64,000 nucleotides of DNA from Neisseria sp. MVDL19-042950. Lineage in GTDB: Bacteria; Pseudomonadota; Gammaproteobacteria; Burkholderiales; Neisseriaceae. Of the stretch, positions 7,939-16,879 are shown piece after piece (within the stretch, counting starts at the first letter, position 1; each line of letters opens with the position of its first letter). The position numbers were made by a program, and so were the translations under genes. The notes under the pieces are model-generated. The model was not told the DNA's origin and ran no database searches. It worked only from the letters and a program-made list of their open reading frames with translations. The stretch is from the NCBI RefSeq assembly GCF_030504625.1, contig NZ_JAUKWH010000010.1, positions 1 to 64,000 of the forward strand, in the 5' to 3' direction.

Positions 7939-8805
7939 TCAGGGGATCAGCTTGGCAATGACGTTGGCCAAAGATTTTTGCCAGTCGGCGGGGGTAATGC
8001 CTAATTCGCTGCGGATTTTATGGCAATCGAGCACGCTGTATGCGGGGCGGAGAACGGATGCGCGGTGTTCTTTCGAGGAAACGGTTTGTAATACCGGCGC
8101 TGTAAAGGAGGAATGGCCGGCAGAGGCCGTCTGAAAAATACTTTGGGTGAAATCGTACCAGCTCACGGGATGGTTGCTGCAATAGTGGTAGATGCCGCGC
8201 GGGAAGGCGGGTTTGCCGAGGATGTCGATGAGGGTTTGCGCCAGATCGCCAGCATAGGTAGGGCAGCCGGTTTGATCGTCGACGACGGATAACGATTCTT
8301 TTTCGGCGGCAAGGGTAAGCATGGTTTTGACGAAGTTGTTGCCGTATTCGCTGAATATCCATGAAGTGCGGACAATCAGGCTGTCGGGGTTGGCGGCGAG
8401 GGCAAGGAGTTCGCCGGCAAGTTTGGATTGGCCGTAGGCGTTTACCGGATCGGGCAGGGCATTTTCTTGGTAGGGCGTTTTGCTTTTTCCGTCGAATACA
8501 TAATCGGTGGAAATGTGGATGAAACGGGCTTTAACCGCATGGGCGGCGGCGGCGAGATTGTGCACGGCGCTGCCGTTGACGGCAAAGGCCGTGCCGCGTT
8601 CGCGTTCGGCTTTTTCAACCGCCGTATAGGCAGCGGCATTGAGAATGGCATCGGGTTGGAAACTTTTGGCCATATTCAATACGGCTTCTGCGTCGGTAAT
8701 GTCGAGTGTGGCGGAATCGGCTGCGATCAGCTCCCAGTTTTCGGGCAGGCGGTCTTTGAAACAGCGTCCGAGCTGGCCTTTGGAACCGGTTAGTAAGATT
8801 CTCAT
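7939..8805 (-). CDS. rfbD: dTDP-4-dehydrorhamnose reductase
   Basis: This enzyme catalyses the last step of dTDP-L-rhamnose synthesis, the NAD(P)H reduction of dTDP-4-keto-L-rhamnose. The 288-residue protein shows the Rossmann start LLTGSKGQLGRCF, the STDYVFDG motif near residue 100 and the catalytic YGQSKLAGE (YxxxK) near 125. A DUS inside the coding region encodes the residues FQTAS near 224. The start overlaps the end of rfbC by 4 bp (ATGA), which implies translational coupling. It is the last gene of rfbB-rfbA-rfbC-rfbD. Confidence 0.95.
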   Translation of the reverse strand: MRILLTGSKGQLGRCFKDRLPENWELIAADSATLDITDAEAVLNMAKSFQPDAILNAAAYTAVEKAERERGTAFAVNGSAVHNLAAAAHAVKARFIHISTDYVFDGKSKTPYQENALPDPVNAYGQSKLAGELLALAANPDSLIVRTSWIFSEYGNNFVKTMLTLAAEKESLSVVDDQTGCPTYAGDLAQTLIDILGKPAFPRGIYHYCSNHPVSWYDFTQSIFQTASAGHSSFTAPVLQTVSSKEHRASVLRPAYSVLDCHKIRSELGITPADWQKSLANVIAKLIP

Positions 8806-9338
8806 TTGTATAGTTCCTCCAGAGTTTTTCCTTGTTGGTCTTTGGCTGACAAAAGAGGATGGCTTACCGGCCAGTCGATGCCGACTGCAGGGTCGTTCCA
8901 GATCAGGCAGCCTTCGGCCTTGGGGTTATAAAAATCGGTGCATTTGTATTCGACATCGGCCACATCGCTCAAAACGGCGAAGCCGTGGGCGAAGCCGGGG
9001 GGAATCCAGCATTGTATTTGGTTGTCGTCATTGAGAACAATGCTTGTCCACCGGCCGAATGTGGGCGAATGCGGGCGGATGTCGACCACCACGTCGAATA
9101 TTTCGCCGCGCACGCAACGTACCAGTTTGCCTTGTGGGTTTTCGGTTTGGAAGTGCAGGCCGCGCAATACGTTTTTGTAGGAGCGGGAATAGTTGTCTTG
9201 CACAAAATCCAAGTCGATGCCGAGCATTTTGCGGTAGCGGTTTTTTTCGAAGGTTTCCATAAAAAAGCCGCGTTCGTCGTTGAATAGGGTCGGACGGATG
9301 ATTTTAACGTCGGCGATATCGGTATCGGCAATCTGCAT
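8802..9338 (-). CDS. rfbC: dTDP-4-dehydrorhamnose 3,5-epimerase
   Basis: The enzyme epimerises C3 and C5 of dTDP-4-keto-6-deoxyglucose in the rhamnose pathway. The 178-residue cupin-fold protein has the expected length. Signatures include ERGFFMETF near residue 23, the catalytic histidine in VLRGLHFQ near 58, and the GFAHGFAVLSDVADVEYKC block near 117. It overlaps rfbD by 4 bp. About 150 bp with a single DUS (9359-9370) separates it from rfbA. No clear Shine-Dalgarno sequence precedes the ATG. Confidence 0.96.
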   Translation of the reverse strand: MQIADTDIADVKIIRPTLFNDERGFFMETFEKNRYRKMLGIDLDFVQDNYSRSYKNVLRGLHFQTENPQGKLVRCVRGEIFDVVVDIRPHSPTFGRWTSIVLNDDNQIQCWIPPGFAHGFAVLSDVADVEYKCTDFYNPKAEGCLIWNDPAVGIDWPVSHPLLSAKDQQGKTLEELYK

Positions 9339-9485
9339 GTCGGTGTCGGGAAGGTGTGTTCAGACGGCCTGTGCATTATAAAGCAACTGTCGGGCGGTCT
9401 GACAAACTTAATCATTATAAAACATGACCATTACGGCGGTCGGGTTGGTTACGGTTGTAACGGGGAGGGCGGGTGTTGCCGAAGC

Positions 9486-10352
9486 TCAGTTGTCCAGCAG
9501 GCGCTGCAAATACCGGCCGTAACCGGTTTGTGCCAGCGGCTTGATGTGTTCGGCCAGTGTTTCTTTGTCGAGCCAGCCTTTGTTGAAGGCGATTTCTTCC
9601 AAACAGGCTATCTTCAAGCCTTGCCGCTTTTCGATGGTGTGGACGAAATGGGCGGCTTCGAGCAGGCTGTCGTGGGTGCCGGTGTCGAGCCATGCGAAGC
9701 CGCGGCCCAAGAGTTCTACGTTCAGACGGCCTGTTTCCAGATACATTCGGTTGATGTCGGTAATTTCCAATTCGCCGCGTGCGGACGGTTTGATTTGTGC
9801 GGCCATTTCCACCGCATCGTTATCGTAGAAATACAAACCGGTAACGGCGTAGTGCGATTTGGGATGTTGCGGTTTTTCTTCGATGGAAACGGCTTTGAAG
9901 TTGTTGTCGAATTCGACCACGCCGAAGCGTGCGGGGTCCGATACTTGGTAGGCAAATACGGTGGCACCGTTGCGGCGCGCGGCGGCGTGTTCGAGTTTGC
10001 GGCTGAAACCCTCGCCGAAATAGATGTTGTCGCCGAGAATCAGGCATACGTTGTCGTTGCCGATAAAGGATTTTCCGATTAAAAACGCCTGCGCCAAACC
10101 GTCTGGGCGGGGTTGGGTGGCATAGCTGAGATTGATGCCGAAATTGCTGCCGTCGCCGAGCAGGCGCTGGTAGCCGTTCATGTCTTCGGGCGTGGTAATC
10201 ACCAGAATGTCGCGGATGCCGGCAAGCATCAGCACGGAAAGCGGGTAATAAATCATCGGCTTGTCGTACACGGGCAGAAGCTGTTTGGATACGCCACGGG
10301 TAACGGGATAAAGCCGGGTGCCGGTACCGCCGGCGAGAACGATGCCTTTCAT
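9486..10352 (-). CDS. rfbA: Glucose-1-phosphate thymidylyltransferase
   Basis: The enzyme makes dTDP-glucose from dTTP and glucose-1-phosphate, the first step of dTDP-rhamnose synthesis. The 288-residue protein begins with the nucleotide-binding signature [14 protein letters not shown], followed by [33 protein letters not shown] and EEKPQHPKS follow further in. Two ATGs are possible (10358 and 10352). I prefer 10352 because an AAAGG ribosome site sits at the right distance from it and only one base from the other. It lies between rfbB and rfbC in the operon. Confidence 0.95.
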   Translation of the reverse strand: MKGIVLAGGTGTRLYPVTRGVSKQLLPVYDKPMIYYPLSVLMLAGIRDILVITTPEDMNGYQRLLGDGSNFGINLSYATQPRPDGLAQAFLIGKSFIGNDNVCLILGDNIYFGEGFSRKLEHAAARRNGATVFAYQVSDPARFGVVEFDNNFKAVSIEEKPQHPKSHYAVTGLYFYDNDAVEMAAQIKPSARGELEITDINRMYLETGRLNVELLGRGFAWLDTGTHDSLLEAAHFVHTIEKRQGLKIACLEEIAFNKGWLDKETLAEHIKPLAQTGYGRYLQRLLDN

Positions 10353-10389
10353 AAGCATGCCTTTGATTGTGGGTTTTCAGACGGCCTCT

Positions 10390-11466
10390 TCACGGAGCCG
10401 CAAGGGTGCGGTAGGAGCCGTTTAAGACGGCCTGCCACCAGCTTTCATTGTTCAAATACCATTCTACGGTTTTACGCAACCCGCTTTCAAAGTTTTCTTG
10501 CGGCCGCCAGCCTAAATCGCGGGTGATTTTCGAGGCATCGGTGGCGTAGCGGACATCATGGCCGGGGCGGTCGGCCACGTGGGTAATCAGTTCGGTATAA
10601 GATTGCAGGCGGCGGGCGGCGGGGTTTTGTGCGGTGGGGCGGATTTCGTCGAGAAGGGTGCAAATGGTGCGGACGACATCGATATTCCGCTGCTCGGCAT
10701 TACCGCCGATATTGTAGGTTGCGCCGTTCGGGGCGCGGGTGAATACCGACCACAATGCGCGGACATGGTCGTCTACATACAGCCAGTCGCGGATTTGCCT
10801 GCCTTCGCCGTAAACCGGCAGCGGCTTGGCGGCAAGGCAGTTCAGAATCATCAGCGGAATCAGTTTTTCGGGAAACTGGCAGGGACCGTAGTTGTTGGTG
10901 CAGTTGGTCAGCACTATGGGCAGGCCGTAAGTGCGGTGCCATGCGCGGACAAGATGGTCGCTCGAGGCTTTGCTGGCGGAATAGGGGCTGCTGGGGGCGT
11001 AGGCGGTGGTTTCGGTGAAGAGGCCGTCTGAATCTTGCAGGTCGCCGTAAACTTCGTCGGTGGAAACATGATGGAAACGGAAGGTTCGCTTGATTTCGCC
11101 GTTCGACGTTTGCAGGTAGCTGCGGGCGGCTTCGAGCAGGGTATAGGTGCCGACGATGTTGGTTTCGATGAAGTCGGCGGGGCTGCCGATGCTGCGGTCG
11201 ACATGGCTTTCGGCGGCCAGATGGATGATGCCGTACGGCTGATGCTCGGCAAAAAGTTTGTCCAGCGCGGCGCGGTTGCAGATGTCGGTACGGGCGAAAC
11301 AATAGCGGGGATTTGCGGTAACGCCGGAGAGCGATTGCAGGTTTCCGGCGTAGGTAAGTTTGTCGATGTTGACGATACGCACGCCGGTATGTGCAATCAG
11401 ATAGCGGATGAGGGCGGAGCCGATGAAACCTGCACCGCCGGTAATAAATAAAGTATTGTTTTGCAT
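10390..11466 (-). CDS. rfbB: dTDP-glucose 4,6-dehydratase
   Basis: This NAD-dependent extended SDR enzyme converts dTDP-glucose to dTDP-4-keto-6-deoxyglucose. The 358-residue protein has the NAD-binding [15 protein letters not shown] at the N-terminus, the STDEVYGDL motif near residue 135, and the active-site [22 protein letters not shown] (YxxxK) near 162. It is the first gene of the rfbBACD operon, with a DUS in the short gap before rfbA. The rhamnose product usually goes into lipo-oligosaccharide, capsule or glycoprotein sugars. No glycosyltransferase is adjacent. Confidence 0.96.
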   Translation of the reverse strand: MQNNTLFITGGAGFIGSALIRYLIAHTGVRIVNIDKLTYAGNLQSLSGVTANPRYCFARTDICNRAALDKLFAEHQPYGIIHLAAESHVDRSIGSPADFIETNIVGTYTLLEAARSYLQTSNGEIKRTFRFHHVSTDEVYGDLQDSDGLFTETTAYAPSSPYSASKASSDHLVRAWHRTYGLPIVLTNCTNNYGPCQFPEKLIPLMILNCLAAKPLPVYGEGRQIRDWLYVDDHVRALWSVFTRAPNGATYNIGGNAEQRNIDVVRTICTLLDEIRPTAQNPAARRLQSYTELITHVADRPGHDVRYATDASKITRDLGWRPQENFESGLRKTVEWYLNNESWWQAVLNGSYRTLAAP

Positions 11467-11589
11467 GGATAATGCCGATGCTGAGTGTAATGAAATGTAA
11501 TTATATAGGCGTGTTGGGAAAAAATATAGCGGCTGTTTGTCTTAAATCCGCGCATGGTAAAAATTGTTTTTATTTTTATACTCGAACTC

Positions 11590-11619
11590 TTGAGGTTTGA
11601 GTAAAATTATCTGTTATAC
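11590..11619 (+). promoter_or_regulatory. Possible promoter upstream of lemA
   Basis: TTGAGG, an 18-nt spacer and TTATAC lie about 115 bp before the lemA start. The match to the consensus is moderate. Confidence 0.3.
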
Positions 11620-11733
11620 AGCTTAAAGCCGGTTTGTTTTACAGAAGTTCCAATTGATGTTTTCAGACGGCCTCACTCTAATCTTACGGCCGTTTGAGGG
11701 CTTGTTCTGATTTTTTAATAAAGGAGTAATCTT

Positions 11734-12324
11734 ATGCTGAAAAAATGGTTGACCATTTTGGCCGTATTCACTTCCTTATTTACCTTGAACGGTTGCGGCT
11801 ACAACACTATGCAGACACAGGACGAAGCAGCGAATGCGGCGTGGTCCGAAGTGCTGAACCAATACCAGCGCCGCGCGGATTTGATTCCGAATCTGGTTAA
11901 CACCGTCAAAGGTTATGCCAAGCACGAGGAAAAAGTGCTGACCGACGTAACCAACGCACGCAGCAAAGTGGGCAGCATCCAGATGACGACGGAAGATGCA
12001 ACCGACGAAGCCAAATTGAAACAATATGCTCAGGCTCAGGGAGAACTGAGCAGCGCGCTATCGCGTTTGCTGGTGGTGGCGGAAAACTATCCGCAGTTGA
12101 AAGCCGACCAGAATTTCCGTGATTTGCAGGCGCAGTTGGAAGGCACCGAAAACCGCGTAACATTCGCACGCAACAACTACATCAAAGCGGTGCAAACTTA
12201 TAACACCACTTTGCGTCAGTTCCCGCAAAACATCACGGCCAAACTTTTCGGCATGAAAGCCCGTCCGCAGTTTACGGTTGAGAATGAAAAAGCCGTTTCC
12301 ACCGCGCCTAAAGTAGAGTTTTAA
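11734..12324 (+). CDS. lemA: LemA family lipoprotein
   Basis: The 196-residue protein starts with a lipoprotein signal peptide ending in LNGC (Cys near residue 21). The helical LemA domain follows, with the signature RRADLIPNLVNTVKGYAKHEEKVLTDVTNARSK near residue 48 and NYPQLKADQNFRDLQAQLEGTENRVTFARNNY further on. An AAAGGAG ribosome site is well placed. LemA proteins are commonly encoded next to TPM-domain proteins, as here. Their biochemical role is not settled. The lipobox suggests it is membrane-anchored. Confidence 0.92.
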   Translation: MLKKWLTILAVFTSLFTLNGCGYNTMQTQDEAANAAWSEVLNQYQRRADLIPNLVNTVKGYAKHEEKVLTDVTNARSKVGSIQMTTEDATDEAKLKQYAQAQGELSSALSRLLVVAENYPQLKADQNFRDLQAQLEGTENRVTFARNNYIKAVQTYNTTLRQFPQNITAKLFGMKARPQFTVENEKAVSTAPKVEF

Positions 12325-12331
12325 TTAGGGT

Positions 12332-12368
12332 TTTCAGACGGCCTCACGTTTCAAAAGGCCGTCTGAAA
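12332..12368. repeat. Inverted DUS pair between lemA and the YnfA-like gene
   Basis: TTTCAGACGGCCT (12332-12344) and AGGCCGTCTGAAA (12356-12368) form a 13-bp inverted repeat in the tail-to-tail arrangement. It could act as a terminator or merely be a pair of uptake sites. There is no clear T-run on the plus strand. Confidence 0.6.
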
Positions 12369-12385
12369 TACTTCTTCCGCCTGTT

Positions 12386-12712
12386 ATGTTGAAAACGTTG
12401 TTGCTGTTTACCGCCACCGCTTTGGCGGAGATCGTCGGCTGCTACCTGCCTTATGTATGGCTGCGGCAGAACGGATCGCCGTGGCTGCTGTTGCCCGCAG
12501 CATTGAGTTTGGCCGTATTTGCGTGGCTGCTTACTTTGCATCCGACCGCCAGCGGGCGCGTTTATGCCGCTTACGGCGGAGTGTATATCAGTACGGCCTT
12601 GCTGTGGCTGTGGGCGGTAGACGGCGTGAAGCCGCAAATTACCGATTGGATAGGCGTAGCCCTGTGCCTGAGCGGAATGGTCATGATTATGGCGGGGGCG
12701 CGGCAGGGTTGA
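12386..12712 (+). CDS. YnfA/UPF0060-family small membrane protein
   Basis: The 108-residue protein is almost entirely hydrophobic, with four predicted membrane spans. It has the family hallmarks [14 protein letters not shown] near residue 13, [23 protein letters not shown] near 57, and [20 protein letters not shown] near 82. YnfA proteins resemble small multidrug-resistance transporters, but their substrate is not established in general. It sits between lemA and the first TPM gene, an unusual insertion into that pair. Confidence 0.88.
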   Translation: MLKTLLLFTATALAEIVGCYLPYVWLRQNGSPWLLLPAALSLAVFAWLLTLHPTASGRVYAAYGGVYISTALLWLWAVDGVKPQITDWIGVALCLSGMVMIMAGARQG

Positions 12713-12773
12713 CCCGTGCCGTGCCGGATATCCATACAGGCCGTCTGAAACTTGAAATCGAAAAAGGAAGCCC

Positions 12774-13670
12774 ATGCAATCCGCAATACAACGCTTCGGC
12801 ATGTTTCTCGCCATGATGTTGGCGAGCGCATGGCTGTTTGCGGCCGACCTTACTCCCGTGCCGAAACTGACCGCCCCCGTGATGGATACGGCGGAAATGA
12901 TGCAGCCTGCCGCACGGGAAGAGTTGAACGCACATCTGTTGCAGTACAGCCGCGAAAAAGGCAGCCAGATTGTTGTGCTTACCGTGCCGACCATCGATCC
13001 GGAAACGCCGTTCGATTACTCTGCCCGCGTGATGGAAGCGTGGAAACTCGGCCGTAAAGACATCAGCGATGGCGTGTTGCTGCTTTTGGTGCGCGACGAA
13101 CGTAAAAGCCATCTTGCCGTCGGTCGCGGTTTGGAGGGTACGATTCCCGACATGTACGCCAAGCGCATTCTCGAAGACGTGTTGCGGCCTTACCTGAGTG
13201 CCGGCGAACCCGACAAAGGCATAGCGGTAGCCGTGGCCCAGATTGAAAAACTGATTGCGGGCGAACCGCTTCCCGAGGTAAACCCGATCGACCGATACGC
13301 CGACGACAGCGACGACGGTTGGATAATGCTGCTGATATTGCCGGTTTTCGCCAGCGGTTTTTTCAGAACGATTTTCGGACGGGCCTTCGGCAGCCTGATT
13401 ACCGGCGGGCTGACATTCTTTGCCGCGTGGGTGTTGGGTTTTGGATTGATTGTGGCGGTGCTGGCGGCATTGGTCGGCACGGTAATTGCGTTTGCGGTGG
13501 GTAGCGGCGCATTTATTTCCGGCGGAAGAGGCGGTCGGGGCGGCGGTTTCGGAGGCGGCTTTGGCGGTGGTCCGGGCGGTTGGAGCAGCGGCGGCGGTTT
13601 CGGAGGGGGCGGCGGCTTCAGTGGCGGCGGAGGCAGTTTCGGTGGCGGCGGTGCGTCAGGAGGATGGTAA
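12774..13670 (+). CDS. TPM-domain protein with glycine-rich tail (YgcG family)
   Basis: The 298-residue protein has a signal peptide (cleavage likely after SAWLFAAD), then a TPM domain (PVMDTAEMMQPAAREELNAHL near residue 35, SQIVVLTVPTIDPETPFDYSARVMEAWKLGRKDISDGVLLLLVRDERKSHLAVGRGLEGTIPD). Two membrane spans follow near 180-245. The last 50 residues are almost only Gly, Ser and Phe, typical of the family. It is probably anchored in the inner membrane with the TPM domain in the periplasm. Its stop overlaps the next gene's start (TAATG). Confidence 0.88.
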   Translation: MQSAIQRFGMFLAMMLASAWLFAADLTPVPKLTAPVMDTAEMMQPAAREELNAHLLQYSREKGSQIVVLTVPTIDPETPFDYSARVMEAWKLGRKDISDGVLLLLVRDERKSHLAVGRGLEGTIPDMYAKRILEDVLRPYLSAGEPDKGIAVAVAQIEKLIAGEPLPEVNPIDRYADDSDDGWIMLLILPVFASGFFRTIFGRAFGSLITGGLTFFAAWVLGFGLIVAVLAALVGTVIAFAVGSGAFISGGRGGRGGGFGGGFGGGPGGWSSGGGFGGGGGFSGGGGSFGGGGASGGW

Positions 13671-14182
13671 TGGAGCAAAACAGATTCAAACGGCTATGGC
13701 AGCATTGGCTGTGCCCGCGTTTCCGTGTGGAGCGTTATTTCCCCACGGCCGACCTGCAACGCATCAGCAGCGAAATAGGGCGTTCCGAGCAAAACCATCA
13801 AGGCCAGATACGCTTCGTGATCGAGTCGCGCTATCCGAGCAGCGCCGTGTTAGGCGGTTTGAATACCCGTACCCGCGCATGGCAATGGTTCGGCGAGCTC
13901 GGTGTGTGGGATACGGAAATGAACAGCGGCGTGCTGGTGTATATATCGTTTGCCGACCACGCGGTCGAAATTGTGGCCGACAGGGGCATTGCCGGAAAAG
14001 TCGGCACGGAAGCATGGCAGCATGTTTGCGAAACCATGCGCGAAGCCTTTAAAAGCGGGGCATTCGTTGCAGGCTTGGAGAGCGGTTTGCGGGAAGTGAA
14101 TACCATTCTTTCCCGCCATCTGCCGCGTGATCCCCGCGACGGAGCGGTGGATGAATTGCCGAACGAGGTGGTGTTGCGATAA
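13670..14182 (+). CDS. Second TPM-domain protein
   Basis: The 170-residue protein has TPM-domain features: FPTADLQRISSEIGRSEQNHQGQIRFVIESR near residue 23, ELGVWDTEMNSGVLVYISFADHAVEIVADRGIAGKVG near 75, and GLREVNTILSRHLPRD at the end. It lacks an obvious signal peptide. I chose ATG 13670, which overlaps the previous stop by one base and follows a GGAGGA ribosome site. An upstream in-frame ATG inside the Gly-rich tail of the previous gene is not credible. Paired TPM genes behind lemA are common. Confidence 0.85.
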   Translation: MEQNRFKRLWQHWLCPRFRVERYFPTADLQRISSEIGRSEQNHQGQIRFVIESRYPSSAVLGGLNTRTRAWQWFGELGVWDTEMNSGVLVYISFADHAVEIVADRGIAGKVGTEAWQHVCETMREAFKSGAFVAGLESGLREVNTILSRHLPRDPRDGAVDELPNEVVLR

Positions 14183-14214
14183 ATGTAAGCCTGTTTTGAT
14201 AAACTCAAATTAAA

Positions 14215-14251
14215 CAGAGGCCGTCTGAAAAGTTTTTTCAGACGGCCTCTG
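14215..14251. terminator. Bidirectional DUS-pair terminator
   Basis: A 17-bp inverted repeat with a DUS core lies between the convergent TPM gene (+) and accD (-) and can serve both. Confidence 0.8.
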
Positions 14252-14277
14252 TTTATATTGGTATTGGAGGAGAATGT

Positions 14278-15147
14278 TTAAGCTGCGCTTACCGCATCCT
14301 GACGGCGCAACAAAGTAATCAGATTGCTGATGCGCTGTTTCATTTCGCGACGGTCGACGATTTGGTCAATCGCCCCTTTTTCCAGCAGAAACTCGGCACG
14401 CTGGAAGCCTTCGGGCAAGGTTTCGCGCACGGTTTGCTCAATCACGCGCGGGCCTGCGAAACCGATCAAGGCATTGGGTTCGGCCAACACAATGTCGCCT
14501 AAGAAAGCGAAACTGGCCGATACTCCGCCCATCGTCGGGTCGGTCAGCACGGAGATAAACGGCAGGTGTTTTTCGGAAAGCAGATGCAGCGACGCGCTGG
14601 TTTTGGTCATCTGCATCAGGGAATTCAAACCTTCCTGCATGCGCGCACCGCCCGAAGCCGATACGCATACGAAAGCGCAGTTGTCGGCAACGGCGCGGCG
14701 CACGCCCTGTACGAAACGCTCGCCCACAACCGAACCCATCGAACCGCCGATAAAACGGAATTCGAATGAAGCCACAACCACGGGCAGGCCGTTCATGGTG
14801 CCTTTCATAACCACCAACGCATCGTCTTCGCCGGTAGTTTTACGCGCGGCGGATAGGCGGTCGGGATATTTTTTGCTGTCTTTGAATTTCAGAATGTCGG
14901 TGGGTTTGACCTGTGCACCGATTTCTTCGCGGCCGCTTTCGTCCAACAGCATGTTCAAACGGTCGCGGGCGGATAAAGGATTGTGATGGTTACATTTGGG
15001 GCAGACTTGCAGGTTTTGCTGCAAATCGGTTGCATAAAGCGTTGCCGAGCAGGAAGGGCATTTGTGCCACAGCCCTTCGGGAATGCCTGACGCATTTTTA
15101 TCTGCACGTTTGATTTTCGGGGGTAAGATTTTGTCTAGCCAGCTCAT
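14278..15147 (-). CDS. accD: Acetyl-CoA carboxylase carboxyltransferase subunit beta
   Basis: This is the beta half of the carboxyltransferase that moves CO2 from biotin to acetyl-CoA, the first committed step of fatty acid synthesis. Its partner is AccA. The 289-residue protein has the N-terminal four-cysteine zinc ribbon (CPSC near residue 29 and CPKC near 48) and the crotonase-like domain with [18 protein letters not shown] near 162 and [15 protein letters not shown] near 205. A strong AAGGAG ribosome site precedes the ATG. It follows trpA on the same strand, with a DUS in the gap. Confidence 0.97.
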   Translation of the reverse strand: MSWLDKILPPKIKRADKNASGIPEGLWHKCPSCSATLYATDLQQNLQVCPKCNHHNPLSARDRLNMLLDESGREEIGAQVKPTDILKFKDSKKYPDRLSAARKTTGEDDALVVMKGTMNGLPVVVASFEFRFIGGSMGSVVGERFVQGVRRAVADNCAFVCVSASGGARMQEGLNSLMQMTKTSASLHLLSEKHLPFISVLTDPTMGGVSASFAFLGDIVLAEPNALIGFAGPRVIEQTVRETLPEGFQRAEFLLEKGAIDQIVDRREMKQRISNLITLLRRQDAVSAA

Positions 15148-15188
15148 GGTAGCTCCTTGATGTTTTCAGACGGCCTGCGGTGTTTTTG

Positions 15189-15974
15189 TTAACGGATGGC
15201 GTCTTTTAATTCTTTTGCCAACGCGCCGACAGCTTCCGCTTCACGGCCTGCGCTGTTTTCGATTTCTTTGACAATGCGGCTGCCGACGATAACGGCATCG
15301 GCAACAGCGGCAATTTTTCGGGCGCTTTCGGCATTGCTGATGCCGAAACCTACGCCGATCGGGATGCTGATATATTTGCGCAAAATTTCAATTTTACGTG
15401 AAACGGCTTCGGTATCCAACTGCGACGAACCGGTTACGCCTTTGAGCGAAACATAATAAACAAAGCCGCCTGCGTGTTGCGCGATGGTTCGGATGCGTTC
15501 TTCGGTTGTCGTGGGGGCAATCAGGAAAATACAGTCGATACCGTTCTGCTTCAGCGCGTCGTGCAGTGTGGAAATGGTTTCGACGGGGGAATCGACTGTC
15601 AACACGCCGTCTACGCCTGCTTCGGCAGTGGCGCGGGCAAAGGTTTCGTAACCCATTTTGTGTATGGGGTTGAGATAGCCCATCAGCACGACAGGCGTGG
15701 TTCGGTCGGTTTGGCGGAATTCGCGTACGACTGCCAGTACATCGTTCAGTGATACGCCTTTTGCGAGGGCGCGCTCGGCGGCGCGCTGAATGGTGGGGCC
15801 GTCTGCCATCGGGTCGGAAAAGGGCACGCCGAGCTCAAGCAGATCGGCACCGTTGGCAACCAAACTGTGCATAACGGCCAGTGTGGTGCGGATGTCGGGG
15901 TCGCCGACGGTAATATAGGGAATCAGGGCTTTTTCGCCGTTTAAGGCTTGGAAGGTTTGCTGGATTCTGCTCAT
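15189..15974 (-). CDS. trpA: Tryptophan synthase alpha chain
   Basis: The alpha subunit cleaves indole-3-glycerol phosphate to indole and glyceraldehyde-3-phosphate, then channels the indole to TrpB. The 261-residue TIM-barrel protein has PYITVGDPD near residue 19 and the catalytic region LLELGVPFSDPMADGPTIQRA near 45-65, containing the conserved Glu and Asp. Also present are GYLNPIHKMGYE, YYVSLKGVTGS, and GVGFGISNAESA near 212. No trpB is adjacent. Neisseria commonly has trpA next to accD, as here. Confidence 0.97.
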   Translation of the reverse strand: MSRIQQTFQALNGEKALIPYITVGDPDIRTTLAVMHSLVANGADLLELGVPFSDPMADGPTIQRAAERALAKGVSLNDVLAVVREFRQTDRTTPVVLMGYLNPIHKMGYETFARATAEAGVDGVLTVDSPVETISTLHDALKQNGIDCIFLIAPTTTEERIRTIAQHAGGFVYYVSLKGVTGSSQLDTEAVSRKIEILRKYISIPIGVGFGISNAESARKIAAVADAVIVGSRIVKEIENSAGREAEAVGALAKELKDAIR

Positions 15975-16165
15975 TGTTTGTTTGCGTCGGGCTTTTCAGA
16001 CGGCCTGACGGTAAGTTTGAAAAAATAAGTATAACATTGCTTTGATTCGGTCTGAACGATAATTTACATTTATTGCAGATAAACGGGGGCGTTCTACGGC
16101 GTGATATCGTCTGTATTTTTATATCGCCAAATCAGTTTGTTCACTATCAATTAACCGATAAAAAA

Positions 16166-16194
16166 AGGCCGTCTGAAAACTTTTCAGACGGCCT
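16166..16194 (-). terminator. DUS-pair hairpin behind fxsA
   Basis: AGGCCGTCTGAAAA and its complement are separated by one base. Read on the minus strand, the hairpin is followed by CCTTTTTTT, a good T-run for an intrinsic terminator. Confidence 0.8.
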
Positions 16195-16226
16195 CAAGCA
16201 TAATGGGGAACCTGTTTGTCTCGGCA

Positions 16227-16697
16227 TTAATCCCGTTTATGTTCGATATAGTCTTGCATGCCCGGTTCGGACGGCGTTACGGTATATTCGCCTTCAATGA
16301 TATCGTCGTCATTCGGGCGGGGGCGTGCGAAAGGATTGTGTTGCGAGGTGAATGTGGCGGTGTTGATCTCTGCAATCGGTTTCCCTTTAATCGGCAACAG
16401 CAGAATCAAAGCGATAATCAGCGATACGAAACCCGGACTCATCATCAAAACGGCTGCAACGGCATAACGGATGGGCCAAAGCATTTGGTAAAACGAAACC
16501 TGCCCGCCGCCGCGCACGGCAGCCCCCGCCATCAGCAAACCTGACAAACCCGTGTGGCGCAGCATCATCGCTCCCGCCACAAAACTCAATGTCATCAGGC
16601 CGAGTGTTGCTGCCCCGCCAATCCAATCCGCCATCCATACGATGGACATGATTTCCAAAAACAGCAGTACTAGAAAACCGATACCGAAAAAACGCAT
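16227..16697 (-). CDS. fxsA: FxsA family membrane protein
   Basis: The 156-residue inner-membrane protein has the family order: FFGIGFLVLLFLEIMSIVWMADWIGGAATLGLMTLSFVAGAMMLRHTG, then AVRGGGQ, then two more spans including MSPGFVSLIIALILLLP. The tail is polar (NPFARPRPNDDDIIEGEYTV), with the usual acidic IIEGEY motif. I place the start at ATG 16697, with an AAAGGAAA ribosome site. A much longer frame reaches 17087 but overlaps the divergent lipoprotein gene. In E. coli FxsA reduces phage T7 exclusion by F plasmids. Its ordinary role is unclear. Confidence 0.9.
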   Translation of the reverse strand: MRFFGIGFLVLLFLEIMSIVWMADWIGGAATLGLMTLSFVAGAMMLRHTGLSGLLMAGAAVRGGGQVSFYQMLWPIRYAVAAVLMMSPGFVSLIIALILLLPIKGKPIAEINTATFTSQHNPFARPRPNDDDIIEGEYTVTPSEPGMQDYIEHKRD

Positions 16698-16879
16698 TGT
16701 GTTGTTTCCTTTAATAGTCATTTTTACCCGTGCCGCTAAAATAAAGCTAACGTTGCCTGCTTTCAAGCAGTCGGGGTGTGAAAACGGGTAAAGCATAAAT
16801 TGTAAAAAAAAGTAAAGGGGTTGCAGTTGGGTCGTCTGAAAGTGTGGGCTGCCGTCCAAATTTGCTATCCTTACGCCCC

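Noticed and set aside
7750-8004. Small gene between potG and rfbD
   Set aside because: The frame crosses the terminator hairpin and runs into the 3' end of rfbD in antisense; nothing supports translation.
9354-10082. Open frame on the plus strand opposite rfbA (242 codons)
   Set aside because: Antisense to the conserved rfbA; composition is typical of a complementary shadow.
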